Shown here: positions 16,958 to 25,744 of the stretch, piece by piece
Numbering within the stretch: the first letter of the stretch is position 1
How the letters are laid out: each line of letters opens with the position of its first letter
Assembly: GCF_030518235.1 (NCBI RefSeq)
Contig: NZ_JAULSA010000002.1
Coordinates: forward strand, 434,001 to 498,000
DNA from: Saccharibacillus sp. CPCC 101409
GTDB lineage: Bacteria > Bacillota > Bacilli > Paenibacillales > Paenibacillaceae
Length of the DNA: 64,000 nucleotides
Reading direction: 5' to 3'
Made by a program: the position numbers and the translations under genes
Notes under the pieces: model-generated
The model's input: the letters and a program-made list of their open reading frames with translations, nothing else
Databases searched by the model: none
What the model was told of the DNA's origin: nothing

Positions 16958-19900
16958 TTACTGGCTTGCCGTGTACAGCGTCATGCTCTGCGGCGACTCG
17001 CCAGCTTCGTTGGAAGCCGAGACCTTGAACCAGGCCGTAAACGGAGCCTGCGCCGTGTAGGTGAACGACGGCGTCGAAGTCGTGCCGATTGCCGCAAACG
17101 GACCTTCGGCGGTGGCGCTGTAATAAACGGTGTAGGACGAAGCACCTTCCGAAGACGGCCAGCTGAGCTGAACGCCTTCGGCGGAAGAACTGCCCTGAAG
17201 CTGACTCGGTTCGGCCGGAGCCGTCACCGCAGCGGGCTCGCTGTCGGGCTGTTCTTGAGGCTGCTCCGTTTCCGGTTTCGGATCGGCCGCTTCGACCGGT
17301 TCCTGCGGATCTTCCGTTTCGGTATCGACCGGCGATTCTTCTTCGGTCTCGTTCGGCACAACTTCGCCTTCTACCACAGGATTTTCTTCCGCCGGCGGCG
17401 GAGTCTCTTCGACAATCGCCGGCGGCGCGGAGTAACCGACGATCCGGCTCGGCGAAGATTCGTTGCCGACCACGTCCACCGCGGCGACGTAATAGGAAGC
17501 TCCGGCGACGCCGGACGTTCCGAACTGCAGGAAATTGCCGGTCAGAACCGCATCCATATACTGATACGAAGCTCCGCCGTCCGTCGAGCGGTACAGGCGA
17601 TAGCCGACTACATCGTTCTCCGGATTCGCCGTAAAAGCGATTGCGGTGCCGGAAGCGTTCATCCAAACGTTGACCGGAGCGGACGGAGCATAGCCGTCGT
17701 CGCCGCGCGGATCGACTTCTTTCGGTGCGTCGACGCCCGCGTCCGCCGGAATATAATAGCTGAGCGATTCCGCGTTCGGTACTTTGGACAGGACTTCTTT
17801 CAATTCGAGAATCAGCTGATTGATCGGTTTCTCCCGATTGACCGTTACTTTTTGCAGAACCATATCGTCCGGCGTTTCCGCGTGCGGCACGTAATTGACG
17901 CCGTTGTAGACGATATATCTCGAGTTGACGAGACCGTCGTCGTAATCGGTCGGCACGTATTTTTCATTGAAAATATCCGTGACGAGCTTGCCCGATTGCA
18001 CGGTCAGGTCGGTCGGAAGCTTGCCGCTGTAACCCGATACGGTCTTGGAGACGATGCCTTCCGGCTTCGTAAACTCTTTGGTCGGGAACAGTTCCGGCTT
18101 GAGCGCCATAACGTCGTTCATGATCGCCGCCCATACGATCCGCGCGCGGCCTTTGTCGTCGTTCATCGTATTTTTCTGCACGGTGTAACCGGTCCACACA
18201 CCGAGCGTCAGGTCCGGCGTGTAACCCATAAACCAGACATCGGCATAGTTCTGGGTGGAGCCCGTTTTACCGGCGATGGCAATATTTCCGTACTGATTGA
18301 CCAGATTCGGGATATTGCCCACCGAAGCATTGCCGGTTCCGTCGCTAACGACGGTTTCCAGCATATTCGTCATTAGGTAAGCGGTTTGCGCCGAGAAGAC
18401 GCGGCTCGGATTGATCTGATGTTTGTAGACGATATTGCCTTTGGAATCGACGATCTTGTCGATCATGTATGTCTCGTTGAATTCGCCGCCGTTGCCGATC
18501 GCCGCGTAAGCGCCGGTCAGCTCCTTGACGGTGACCCCGCTCGTCATCCCGCCGATCACGCCGGTACTGTTGTTATAGTCGCTGTCTTTGATCGTCGTAA
18601 TGCCCAGCTTCTTGGCGAAAGCCCAGGCTTTGTCGATCCCGACTTTCTCGTTGAACAGCTTGAGCGCGGGAATATTCAGCGATTGATTGAGCGCGTAGCG
18701 CGCCGTAACCAAACCCTGGTAACGGCCGTTGGCGTTCTTCGGAATATGGTAGCCCGAGCCGGAAGGCAGAATGATCGGCGCGTCGTCGATCACGCCCGCC
18801 GGCTGGATCAGCCCGCTGTCGAGCGCCGGCAGATACGCGGCGATCGGCTTCATGGTCGAACCCGGCTGACGCACCATTTGCGTGGACAGGTTCATCTCCT
18901 GCGTATCGAAACTTCGGCCTTCGATCATGCCGATTACCGCGCCGGTCTTCTGATCGACAAGGCTGGCGGCAACCTGCTGCGGCAGCCCGTCGGGATCGTC
19001 GACGCCGAAGTGGGCCGGATTCTCCGCGATATTGCGCATCGTTTTGTAGATATCCCGGTCGATCGTCGTATAGACTTTATAGCCGCCGGTCAGCAGCATC
19101 TGGTTCGCGGCTTCGTAAGAAGACGTGCCTTCGCCGGAAGCCGCGTCGCCGCCGGGATTCTCCAGCGTCATAATGATCTTGGTCGCTTCGCGTTCCACTT
19201 CCGCCATCAAGTACGGATAAGTTGCGTAAGCTTTCGGCGTACGCGCGGCCAGCGACGTTTCCAGATCGAAATCGAGCGCTTCCTTGTACTGGACCTGCGT
19301 GATTTTGCCGTCTTCGAGCATGTTTTCAAGCACGCGGTGCTGACGGCTGACCGCGCTGGCGAAGCCTTTTTCGTTCAAAGCGCCGCGGCTGTCGAACGCC
19401 GAGTAGGTCGTCGGAAGCTGGGGGAGCCCGGCCAGGTAGGCGGCCTGCGCCAGATTGAGCTTCGACGGGTCGGACAAGCCGAAAATGCCTTTGGCCGCCG
19501 CTTTGACGCCGAACAGATTGTAGCCGGACGAACCTTTGCCGAACGGCATTTTATTGAGATAGGCGGTAATAATTTCTTCTTTGGACAGGAATCGTTCCAT
19601 GCGCAGAGAAAGAAGGATTTCCTTGATCTTGCGATCGTTGGTCTTGTCGAGGCTCAGGAACACCCGGCGGGCGAGCTGCTGGGTGAGTGTGCTGCCGCCT
19701 GTCTGCACCGGCTCGTTAAGCACTTTTTGCTTGACGGCGCGCAGCGTGCCTTTGGTATCGATGCCCGGGTGCTCGTAAAAGCTTTTGTCTTCGATCGAAA
19801 CGAGCGCGTCCATTACATTCTGCGGAATCTGGTCGTAGCCGACGGGCCTGCGGTCCTCGTCGGTGCGCAGCTGGCCGATGGGACTGGTATCCCGAAAATA

Positions 19901-20131
19901 AGCAAAGCCCGTGATGGCGTCCTCGTCGATGGCCTGTTCGATCGCGGCTCGCGAGCGGACAGGTTCGTCTTTGAGAATGGAAGTTATATATCCGGCCACC
20001 GTGCCTCCCGCAAAAAGAACCGCCGCAAATCCCAGGATAACCATCCATTTAAAAAAGGTCAGCGTTTTGCGGAAAAACGATTTTTTCTTGACGGAAGGTT
20101 TCGTTTTGGGCGTTTTGGTTTCTTCAGCCAT
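16958..20131 (-). CDS. ponA: Class A penicillin-binding protein 1A with FN3 domains
   Basis: Bifunctional peptidoglycan synthase: membrane anchored, polymerising glycan strands and cross-linking peptides outside the cell. 1057 residues. A single membrane helix is at about 29-50. The GT51 transglycosylase has catalytic Glu114 in SIEDKSFYEHPG and GGSTLTQQLAR. The transpeptidase has STMK (Ser425, Lys428), SLN (484-486) and KTG (622-624). The C-terminus adds two fibronectin type III-like domains joined by a Pro/Glu/Asp-rich linker of about 85 residues. GGAGGAAG precedes ATG 20131; upstream in-frame codons are ignored because the sequence there is not conserved. Confidence 0.95.
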   Translation of the reverse strand: MAEETKTPKTKPSVKKKSFFRKTLTFFKWMVILGFAAVLFAGGTVAGYITSILKDEPVRSRAAIEQAIDEDAITGFAYFRDTSPIGQLRTDEDRRPVGYDQIPQNVMDALVSIEDKSFYEHPGIDTKGTLRAVKQKVLNEPVQTGGSTLTQQLARRVFLSLDKTNDRKIKEILLSLRMERFLSKEEIITAYLNKMPFGKGSSGYNLFGVKAAAKGIFGLSDPSKLNLAQAAYLAGLPQLPTTYSAFDSRGALNEKGFASAVSRQHRVLENMLEDGKITQVQYKEALDFDLETSLAARTPKAYATYPYLMAEVEREATKIIMTLENPGGDAASGEGTSSYEAANQMLLTGGYKVYTTIDRDIYKTMRNIAENPAHFGVDDPDGLPQQVAASLVDQKTGAVIGMIEGRSFDTQEMNLSTQMVRQPGSTMKPIAAYLPALDSGLIQPAGVIDDAPIILPSGSGYHIPKNANGRYQGLVTARYALNQSLNIPALKLFNEKVGIDKAWAFAKKLGITTIKDSDYNNSTGVIGGMTSGVTVKELTGAYAAIGNGGEFNETYMIDKIVDSKGNIVYKHQINPSRVFSAQTAYLMTNMLETVVSDGTGNASVGNIPNLVNQYGNIAIAGKTGSTQNYADVWFMGYTPDLTLGVWTGYTVQKNTMNDDKGRARIVWAAIMNDVMALKPELFPTKEFTKPEGIVSKTVSGYSGKLPTDLTVQSGKLVTDIFNEKYVPTDYDDGLVNSRYIVYNGVNYVPHAETPDDMVLQKVTVNREKPINQLILELKEVLSKVPNAESLSYYIPADAGVDAPKEVDPRGDDGYAPSAPVNVWMNASGTAIAFTANPENDVVGYRLYRSTDGGASYQYMDAVLTGNFLQFGTSGVAGASYYVAAVDVVGNESSPSRIVGYSAPPAIVEETPPPAEENPVVEGEVVPNETEEESPVDTETEDPQEPVEAADPKPETEQPQEQPDSEPAAVTAPAEPSQLQGSSSAEGVQLSWPSSEGASSYTVYYSATAEGPFAAIGTTSTPSFTYTAQAPFTAWFKVSASNEAGESPQSMTLYTASQ

Positions 20132-20231
20132 TGGCGTATCTTCCTCCTTTGTTTCAATCCATACACCCGTGCAGGGAAGCGAACCGGGGCGGCTGTAACC
20201 CGAGCCGCTGCATGGTAAACGAACAGGGCTT

Positions 20232-20240
20232 ATTATAGCA
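20232..20240 (-). promoter_or_regulatory. Extended -10 promoter of the PBP gene
   Basis: TGCTATAAT on the minus strand, about 95 bp upstream of the PBP start and downstream of the rpsD terminator. No good -35. Confidence 0.55.
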
Positions 20241-20340
20241 CAAAAAAGGCAAAAGAAGCATAGGAAATGGGGAGCGGGCCGGGAGAGAAACAAGGCGGCC
20301 GGTGAAAGGAAAAGCAGGGGAGTAAAGTGCCGAACGGCAT

Positions 20341-20378
20341 AAAAAAATACCCGCAAGCCGGAAAGCTTGCGGGTATTT
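20341..20378 (-). terminator. rpsD terminator
   Basis: AAATACCCGCAAGC/GCTTGCGGGTATTT, a 14-bp perfect stem with a 6-nt loop and a run of T on the minus strand. Confidence 0.9.
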
Positions 20379-20392
20379 GGACCGAACAGGGA

Positions 20393-20995
20393 TTAACGGT
20401 TGTAGAATTCGACGATTTGTTTTTCGTCGATTTCTTGCGACAGCTCGGCGCGCTCGGGCAAACGGATGTATTTGCCTTCGATCGCCGTATCGTTGTACTC
20501 CAGGTAAGCCGGGATAAACGCACGATTTTCCAGCGCTTCTTTAACCGAGGACAGACCGCGGCTTTTTTCGCGAAGGCCGATCACGTCGTTCAGGCTTACC
20601 GCGTAGGAAGCGATGTCGACTTTTTTGCCGTTAACCGTTACGTGTCCGTGAGCGACCAGCTGACGCGCGCCTGCGCGGGAGTTGGCGAAGCCCAGACGAT
20701 ACACGAGGTTGTCCAGACGGCTTTCCAGCAGGAACATAAAGTTCTCGCCGGCGATGCCTTGCATTTTTTGTGCTTTTGCAAACAGGGTGCGGAATTGCTT
20801 CTCGCCCAGACCGTACGTGTGACGCAGCTTTTGCTTTTCTTGCAGCTGCATACCGTAGTTGCTCAGCTTTCTGCGCTGGTTGGCGCCGTGCTGACCCGGA
20901 GGGAAGTTGCGTTTCTTGATTTCTTTGCCAGTACCGCTCAGGGAAATACCCAGACGGCGGCTGAGTTTGAATTTAGGGCCTGTGTAACGTGCCAT
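20393..20995 (-). CDS. rpsD: 30S ribosomal protein S4
   Basis: Primary 16S rRNA-binding protein of the small subunit, needed for assembly and decoding fidelity. 200 residues, the normal length. Begins [16 protein letters not shown], has NFPPGQHG and the S4 RNA-binding domain ([31 protein letters not shown]). The N-terminal cysteines of the zinc-binding S4 form are absent, so this is the zinc-free form. It is a single-gene unit with a long leader, as in B. subtilis where S4 represses its own mRNA. Confidence 0.99.
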   Translation of the reverse strand: MARYTGPKFKLSRRLGISLSGTGKEIKKRNFPPGQHGANQRRKLSNYGMQLQEKQKLRHTYGLGEKQFRTLFAKAQKMQGIAGENFMFLLESRLDNLVYRLGFANSRAGARQLVAHGHVTVNGKKVDIASYAVSLNDVIGLREKSRGLSSVKEALENRAFIPAYLEYNDTAIEGKYIRLPERAELSQEIDEKQIVEFYNR

Positions 20996-21247
20996 ATCGG
21001 AAAAACTCCTTTGTCATGTTTAATGACCGGGGAACCGTGTGCGCCGTGTTTGGTTTCGCGTACGCAGGCCGGAGACGTTATCCTTTATATAAGGAAGAAA
21101 CGAATCAGCGTACTCATACCGGGAAAGTTCAGCCGCTGTCCCGATAGCAACCAAGCACGTGAGGGTGACGCACTGTTACACCCGGATACGTAGGTATCCG
21201 GCGTTCATACATCGTTAAATTCTATAGCACAAACGAATTCGAGTCAA
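20996..21247 (-). promoter_or_regulatory. rpsD promoter and long structured leader
   Basis: Minus strand TTGACT (21242-21247), 17-bp spacer, TAGAAT (21219-21224), giving a leader of about 215 nt. Near its 5' end CCGGATAC-CTAC-GTATCCGG makes a clear hairpin. By analogy with the B. subtilis rpsD leader it may bind S4, but I could not fold it fully. Confidence 0.6.
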
Positions 21248-21495
21248 GGGTTAAAATAAAGATCGCCGAAGGGAAAACAAGACGGGAAAACCTGAATAAG
21301 CCGAAAGACCCATTAGAATACAAAAACAGCGAAAAATAAGATGCAAAAGTGGGGCGAAAAGAGTAAAATGGGAGGGAAGCATTTCAGGAGAAACACAAGA
21401 AGGCTTCCCTTCCGCATGCCGAACGGCATGGGCGCGAAGCTTTATAATCGATTATATGCAGCAGAAGGCACTGTTTTCGGCAAAGGAGAGAAGTT
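21248..21495 (+). other. Gap between rpsD and the GGDEF gene
   Basis: About 250 bp containing a small hairpin CATGCCG-AA-CGGCATG near 21415 and a TATAAT (21443-21448) without a usable -35. AAAGGAGAG precedes the ATG at 21496. No gene seen. Confidence 0.5.
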
Positions 21496-23481
21496 ATGTC
21501 CGAACATTCAGGAAAGAACCCGGTGGAAGAAATCCGGCGCGGCGAAGTCAGCGAAGCGCTGTTCCCCGTCGTTTCCCGCCGCGATCCGTCTTTCTGGATT
21601 CAGTCCGTCGACATCGGCACGGCCGATTTTCCTTATATAGAACCTTTGCTTAAGGAAAGCTTCATCGATTGGATGCAGCAGAACGCTTCGTCTTCTTTTA
21701 TATCGGAGGCCGAATGGTTTTTGTTTAGCAATGAAGGCGACTCGGTGGCCGGAGCTCCCGAATTGATCCGCCGCCTTAACGAAGAGCCCGCCCACGCGGG
21801 CTGGGTAGCGCTCGCCCGGCGGGAAGCCGTGCTGGTACCCGCGCGGCTGCATACGGGAGCGTGGATGCAGGAGTATGTCACGCTGGCCGTTCCGGTATTC
21901 AGCCGGACGCGCGGCGAAGTATTCGCCGTGCTGGGCTGCGCGGTGCCGGAACGTCTTTCTTCCGGCATGATGCCGATTGTGGAGATGGCGGCTCGGCATT
22001 TCCGCACCTGCTTCTACCAGAGGCTCGAATACTCGTTTATTCACGACGCGCTGTACACCCGGCAGGCGGGAGCCCATTCGCTTAGCGGCGATTCGGCTTT
22101 GTTTCGCATGGTCCGGAGGCTGTACGACAAGTTCGACGTGGGAGGGGTGCTGGAAGAACTGCAGCGCATCGTATTGACGCTGCATCCGGCGGCCGACTGC
22201 CGGCTGCTGATGACCCAGGATTATCCGAATCCCAATCCCCTGTTGAACGTGAGCCTGCTGGATCAGCGCAAGCAGGGCATTTGCACGACCGCCTTTATGA
22301 GGGGCAGCGTCGAAGTCGAGCACAAGCCGAAGCCCGGCCGTCCGGAACGGATCGGCGTCGCTCTTCCGCTTGCGGGACATCAGGGTATCTACGGCGTGCT
22401 GCACTTTACGCTCGACGTTCCGCCGGAAGGCTTTAACGCCGGCCTGCTCAGCATGGTATCGGACACCGCGGGCAAAGCGTTCGAGAACGCCAAGCTGTAC
22501 GAACAGTCGAATCTGCTGATCCGCGAGCTGCTGCTGATTAACGAGCTGACCAAACGGCTCAATCAGAATCTGCAGCTCAGCGACGTGTTCTCGTTCGCGA
22601 TTCAGGAACTGGTAGGCATTTTCCGCGCCGAGTACTGCTGCATTCTCAAAGACAATCCGGCGGAGAATCGCTTCGACGTTATGGCCTGCAGCCTGCCGGA
22701 GCTTCAGGGCGCTTCGTTCAGCCGCGATTACGGCTTCGGCGGCGCGGTGCTGCGCACGCAGGAACCGCTGATTATATCGGATTACCTGGAGTCCGGCATG
22801 CCGTCGCGTTTTATGGAACTGTCCGAAGCCCGTTCGATGATCGCCGCGCCCCTGATCTCGAACGGCAAAGCGATGGGAGCGGTTCTGCTCGCCCAACGCG
22901 AGCATCACTATTTTTCGTACGAAAATTTCAAGCTGCTGCAAATGCTGTCGACGCATATCGGTCTTGCGCTCAGCAATGCCACCTTGCATGCGGAGCTTCA
23001 GCGAATGGCCAACCGCGATGCGCTGACGGGGCTGTATGTGCGCCGTCATCTCGACGAACAGATCCATACCCATCAGCTGGAAGGTTCCAAAGGCTCGCTG
23101 CTCGTGATCGATATCGACCGGTTCAAGCAGGTCAACGATACGTACGGCCATCAGATCGGCGATTCCGTTCTGCAGCAGGTAAGCGCCATCTTGAGCGGTT
23201 CGATCCGGGCGACCGACGTATCGGCCAGATGGGGCGGCGAAGAACTGGCGGTTTACTTCCCGGAAACGACGCTGGACGAAGCGCTGATTGTGGCCGAGCG
23301 GATTCGCAGTGGAGTCGCCGAAGAAACGCGCCCTGCCGTTACCGTTTCGTGCGGAGTCGCCGACTGGGCGCAGGGCGACGCTTCGATCAGCGTGGAGTCG
23401 CTGTTCTATCGGGCCGACATGGCGCTGTACCAGGCCAAGCACAGCGGACGCAACCGGATTCAGACGGCGGTTGCCGATTGA
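21496..23481 (+). CDS. Diguanylate cyclase with tandem GAF domains
   Basis: Soluble c-di-GMP synthase of 661 residues. No membrane segment. Roughly residues 1-190 form an unassigned sensory region, 200-330 and 345-500 look like GAF domains, and 510-655 is the GGDEF domain. The active motif is GGEEL at 580-584 after RW, and RATD (571-574) five residues before it is an intact inhibitory I-site, so product inhibition is expected. Its position next to rpsD recalls B. subtilis YtrP, which from memory has a degenerate GGDEF; this one looks active. AAGGAGAG precedes the ATG. Confidence 0.9.
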   Translation: MSEHSGKNPVEEIRRGEVSEALFPVVSRRDPSFWIQSVDIGTADFPYIEPLLKESFIDWMQQNASSSFISEAEWFLFSNEGDSVAGAPELIRRLNEEPAHAGWVALARREAVLVPARLHTGAWMQEYVTLAVPVFSRTRGEVFAVLGCAVPERLSSGMMPIVEMAARHFRTCFYQRLEYSFIHDALYTRQAGAHSLSGDSALFRMVRRLYDKFDVGGVLEELQRIVLTLHPAADCRLLMTQDYPNPNPLLNVSLLDQRKQGICTTAFMRGSVEVEHKPKPGRPERIGVALPLAGHQGIYGVLHFTLDVPPEGFNAGLLSMVSDTAGKAFENAKLYEQSNLLIRELLLINELTKRLNQNLQLSDVFSFAIQELVGIFRAEYCCILKDNPAENRFDVMACSLPELQGASFSRDYGFGGAVLRTQEPLIISDYLESGMPSRFMELSEARSMIAAPLISNGKAMGAVLLAQREHHYFSYENFKLLQMLSTHIGLALSNATLHAELQRMANRDALTGLYVRRHLDEQIHTHQLEGSKGSLLVIDIDRFKQVNDTYGHQIGDSVLQQVSAILSGSIRATDVSARWGGEELAVYFPETTLDEALIVAERIRSGVAEETRPAVTVSCGVADWAQGDASISVESLFYRADMALYQAKHSGRNRIQTAVAD

Positions 23482-23524
23482 CGCTCCGTTTCGGTTTTCC
23501 GAAGTTTTGACCGTATTGGAATTT

Positions 23525-23566
23525 AAGCGTTCCGCAATGCCTCTTCGGCTGAGCGGAACGCTTTTT
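23525..23566 (+). terminator. Terminator of the cyclase gene
   Basis: AAGCGTTCCGC and GCGGAACGCTT close a 17-nt loop, followed by TTTTT. Confidence 0.85.
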
Positions 23567-23623
23567 GGTTTGTTCCCGGGCGCCGGACGTTCTTCAACGC
23601 CCCGGACCCGGCGACTTCACCCG

Positions 23624-23652
23624 GTGACTTCAAGCGGGGGAAATGCTACAAT
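23624..23652 (+). promoter_or_regulatory. Promoter of the M29 aminopeptidase gene
   Basis: GTGACT (23624-23629), 17-bp spacer, extended TGCTACAAT (-10 at 23647-23652). Confidence 0.6.
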
Positions 23653-23745
23653 GGGTAGGCTATCGGCGGCCGATTGCGGACCGCCGTTCAATAAGAAGTT
23701 CCGGGCGCCCGCGCCCGGAACCGATTCGTAGGAGGAACTGACTGC

Positions 23746-24861
23746 ATGCGTGACCCCAGAGTACAGAAATTGGCTAAAACGCTGGCGGGCTATTCCGTCA
23801 ACGTTCAGCCGGGCGAGAACATTCTGGTCGAGATGATCGGACCGGAGCGCGATCTGCTGCAGGCGGTCGTGGAAGAAATCAGCGCGCTCGGCGGCAATCC
23901 GTTCGTACAGCTGACGGACAAGATGGTGCAGCGCACGCTGCTGATGAACGCGACGGAAGAGATGATCCGCACCTGGGCGGAGACGGACCTGAACCGCATG
24001 AAGCAGATGCAGGGCTACATCGGCATCCGTTCCGGCGAGAACGTCAACGAACTGGCCGATGTGCCGGAAGACAAGATGAAGATATACAACGCGCTGTACA
24101 ACCATCCGGTGCACAGCGAACAGCGCGTCAAGCGCACGAAATGGGTCGTGCTGCGTTATCCGAGCGCGAGCATGGCGCAGCTGGCGAATATGAGTACGCA
24201 GGCGTTCGAGGACTTCTATTTTGACGTGTGCAACCTGGATTACGCGAAGATGGACCGCGCGCAGGATTCGCTCCAGACGCTGATGAACCGGGCGGAGAAG
24301 GTGCGCATCGTCGGACCGGGCACGGACCTGTCGTTCTCGATCGAGAACATCCCGGCGATCAAATGCTCGGGCACCGCGAATATTCCGGACGGCGAAGTGT
24401 ACACCGCGCCAGTGCGCGATTCCGTCAACGGCACGATCGCGTACAACGCGGCCAGCGTATACAACGGCATCACGTTCGAGAACGTGACGTTCCGGTTCGA
24501 AAACGGCAAAATTGTCGAAGCGACGGCCAACGATACGGAGAAGCTGAACAAGATTCTCGACTCCGACGAAGGTGCCCGCCATATCGGCGAGTTCGCGATC
24601 GGCTTCAACCCGTATATCCTGACTCCGATGAAAGATACGCTGTTCGACGAGAAGATCGCCGGCAGCCTGCACTTCACGCCGGGCCAGGCTTACGAGATTG
24701 CCGACAACGGCAACCGTTCGTCGATCCACTGGGACCTGGTGCTGATCCAGCGTCCGGAATACGGCGGCGGAGAAATTTATTTCGACGACCGGCTGATTCG
24801 CAAAGACGGCATCTTCACCGTGCCGGAATTGGAATGCCTGAATCCCGAAAACTTGAAATAG
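23746..24861 (+). CDS. ampS: M29 family aminopeptidase (AmpS type)
   Basis: Cytoplasmic metallo-aminopeptidase releasing N-terminal residues from peptides. 371 residues, just short of the usual 400-410 for AmpS/PepS. Typical parts are the N-terminal QKLAKTLAGYSVNVQPGENILVE, the core VRIVGPGTDLSFSI, the IPDGEVYTAPVRDSVNGTI block with a metal-ligand Glu, and the C-terminal GNRSSIHWDLVLIQ with ligand His and Asp. GTAGGAGGA precedes the ATG. The HPr-like gene follows by 100 bp, with no terminator between. Confidence 0.93.
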   Translation: MRDPRVQKLAKTLAGYSVNVQPGENILVEMIGPERDLLQAVVEEISALGGNPFVQLTDKMVQRTLLMNATEEMIRTWAETDLNRMKQMQGYIGIRSGENVNELADVPEDKMKIYNALYNHPVHSEQRVKRTKWVVLRYPSASMAQLANMSTQAFEDFYFDVCNLDYAKMDRAQDSLQTLMNRAEKVRIVGPGTDLSFSIENIPAIKCSGTANIPDGEVYTAPVRDSVNGTIAYNAASVYNGITFENVTFRFENGKIVEATANDTEKLNKILDSDEGARHIGEFAIGFNPYILTPMKDTLFDEKIAGSLHFTPGQAYEIADNGNRSSIHWDLVLIQRPEYGGGEIYFDDRLIRKDGIFTVPELECLNPENLK

Positions 24862-24961
24862 GTTTCAGACGCGAGGAAAACGGTTGATAAGAAAGCGGAT
24901 TCACGTTATGATGAAAGACGTGAGTACCGTTTTTATTTCAGAGACAGACGGAGGGATAGAA

Positions 24962-25207
24962 ATGGCTAAAAACAATGCTGCAGTAGTTGAAATCGCGCAG
25001 ACCGCATCCCGCTACTCTTCTTCGATCGTTCTGCAGGCGGAGAACAAGTACATCGACGTAAAAAGTATTCTGGGCCTGTTTACGACGCTCGTAAGCAACC
25101 AGCAGTACGAACTGCACGTCATCGGACCGGACGCCGAAGAAGCGAAAGCCGCAATGGTCGAAGTGTTCGAGAAGCACGGACTGAACGTCGCGATCGCGCC
25201 GGAGTAA
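24962..25207 (+). CDS. HPr-like protein lacking the phosphorylatable histidine
   Basis: 81 residues aligning with HPr/Crh from the QTAS of helix 1 to the C-terminus. The regulatory serine is kept (Ser35 in VKSILG, equal to HPr Ser46), but the active loop is absent: HPr His15 falls on Asn4 and Arg17 on Ala6, and the first beta strand is missing. It therefore cannot act as a PTS phosphocarrier by the His15 route. A Crh-like regulatory role with CcpA is possible inference. GGAGGG 8 bp before ATG 24962 decides the start over earlier in-frame codons. Lies after ampS and ends in a terminator. Confidence 0.8.
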   Translation: MAKNNAAVVEIAQTASRYSSSIVLQAENKYIDVKSILGLFTTLVSNQQYELHVIGPDAEEAKAAMVEVFEKHGLNVAIAPE

Positions 25208-25228
25208 CCGCAAGCGGAATGAAAACCG

Positions 25229-25260
25229 GCACCGCCCGAATCCCAACGGGCGGTGCTTTT
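25229..25260 (+). terminator. Terminator of the HPr-like gene
   Basis: GCACCGCCCG/CGGGCGGTGC with an 8-nt loop, then TTTT. Confidence 0.9.
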
Positions 25261-25283
25261 CCTTGCGTTTTGCAAGCCGGTTC

Positions 25284-25315
25284 TTGTATTACCTTTTAAA
25301 TTCGTCTAATATTAG
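25284..25315 (+). promoter_or_regulatory. ylaN promoter with palindromic -10
   Basis: TTGTAT (25284-25289), 17-bp spacer, TAATAT (25307-25312). The -10 lies inside the palindrome CTAATATTAG (25306-25315). Confidence 0.6.
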
Positions 25316-25361
25316 ATTTAGAATCGGCCGGCCACACTTTCGGGCATGGGGGGGAGAAAAT

Positions 25362-25649
25362 ATGACTTCATCTGAGGTGCAGGAACAATTTCAAATTAAG
25401 GCAGCGACTCTTCTTCAAGAAGATGCAAATAAAATCGAGAAGCTGATTGAAGTGCAGATGGAGAATCTGGCAACCCGCCACTGTCCTCTCTATGAGGAAG
25501 TACTGGATACGCAAATGTACGGTTTTTCCAGACAGGTCGATTTTGCGATCCGGGCGGGTCTCGTAGGCGAGACGGAAGGCAAGCAGATCGTCAGCAAGCT
25601 GGAACGCAATCTCGCGGTTCTCTACGAAGCCCTGAATAACAAGGAATAG
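25362..25649 (+). CDS. ylaN: YlaN family iron-homeostasis protein
   Basis: A small helical cytoplasmic protein of 95 residues, close to B. subtilis YlaN from memory: KIEKLIEVQMENLATRHCPLYEEVLDTQMYGFSRQVDFAIR is the conserved core. YlaN is reported in Bacillus and Staphylococcus to bind iron, support Fe-S cluster supply and interact with Fur. GGGGGGAG lies 6 bp before ATG 25362. It has its own promoter and ends at the terminator at 25683. Confidence 0.92.
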   Translation: MTSSEVQEQFQIKAATLLQEDANKIEKLIEVQMENLATRHCPLYEEVLDTQMYGFSRQVDFAIRAGLVGETEGKQIVSKLERNLAVLYEALNNKE

Positions 25650-25682
25650 AGATTTCGCCTGTTCCCGGGCTCCGACATATCA

Positions 25683-25718
25683 AAAGCGCCTGAAGCCGAA
25701 GCTTCAAGCGCTTTTTTT
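25683..25718. terminator. Terminator between convergent ylaN and the antiporter gene
   Basis: AAAGCGC and TGAAGC pair with GCTTCA and GCGCTTT, then a run of T on the plus strand and four T on the minus strand. Confidence 0.85.
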
Positions 25719-25744
25719 GTTGCGCGCACAGCCGCCGGAAACGG

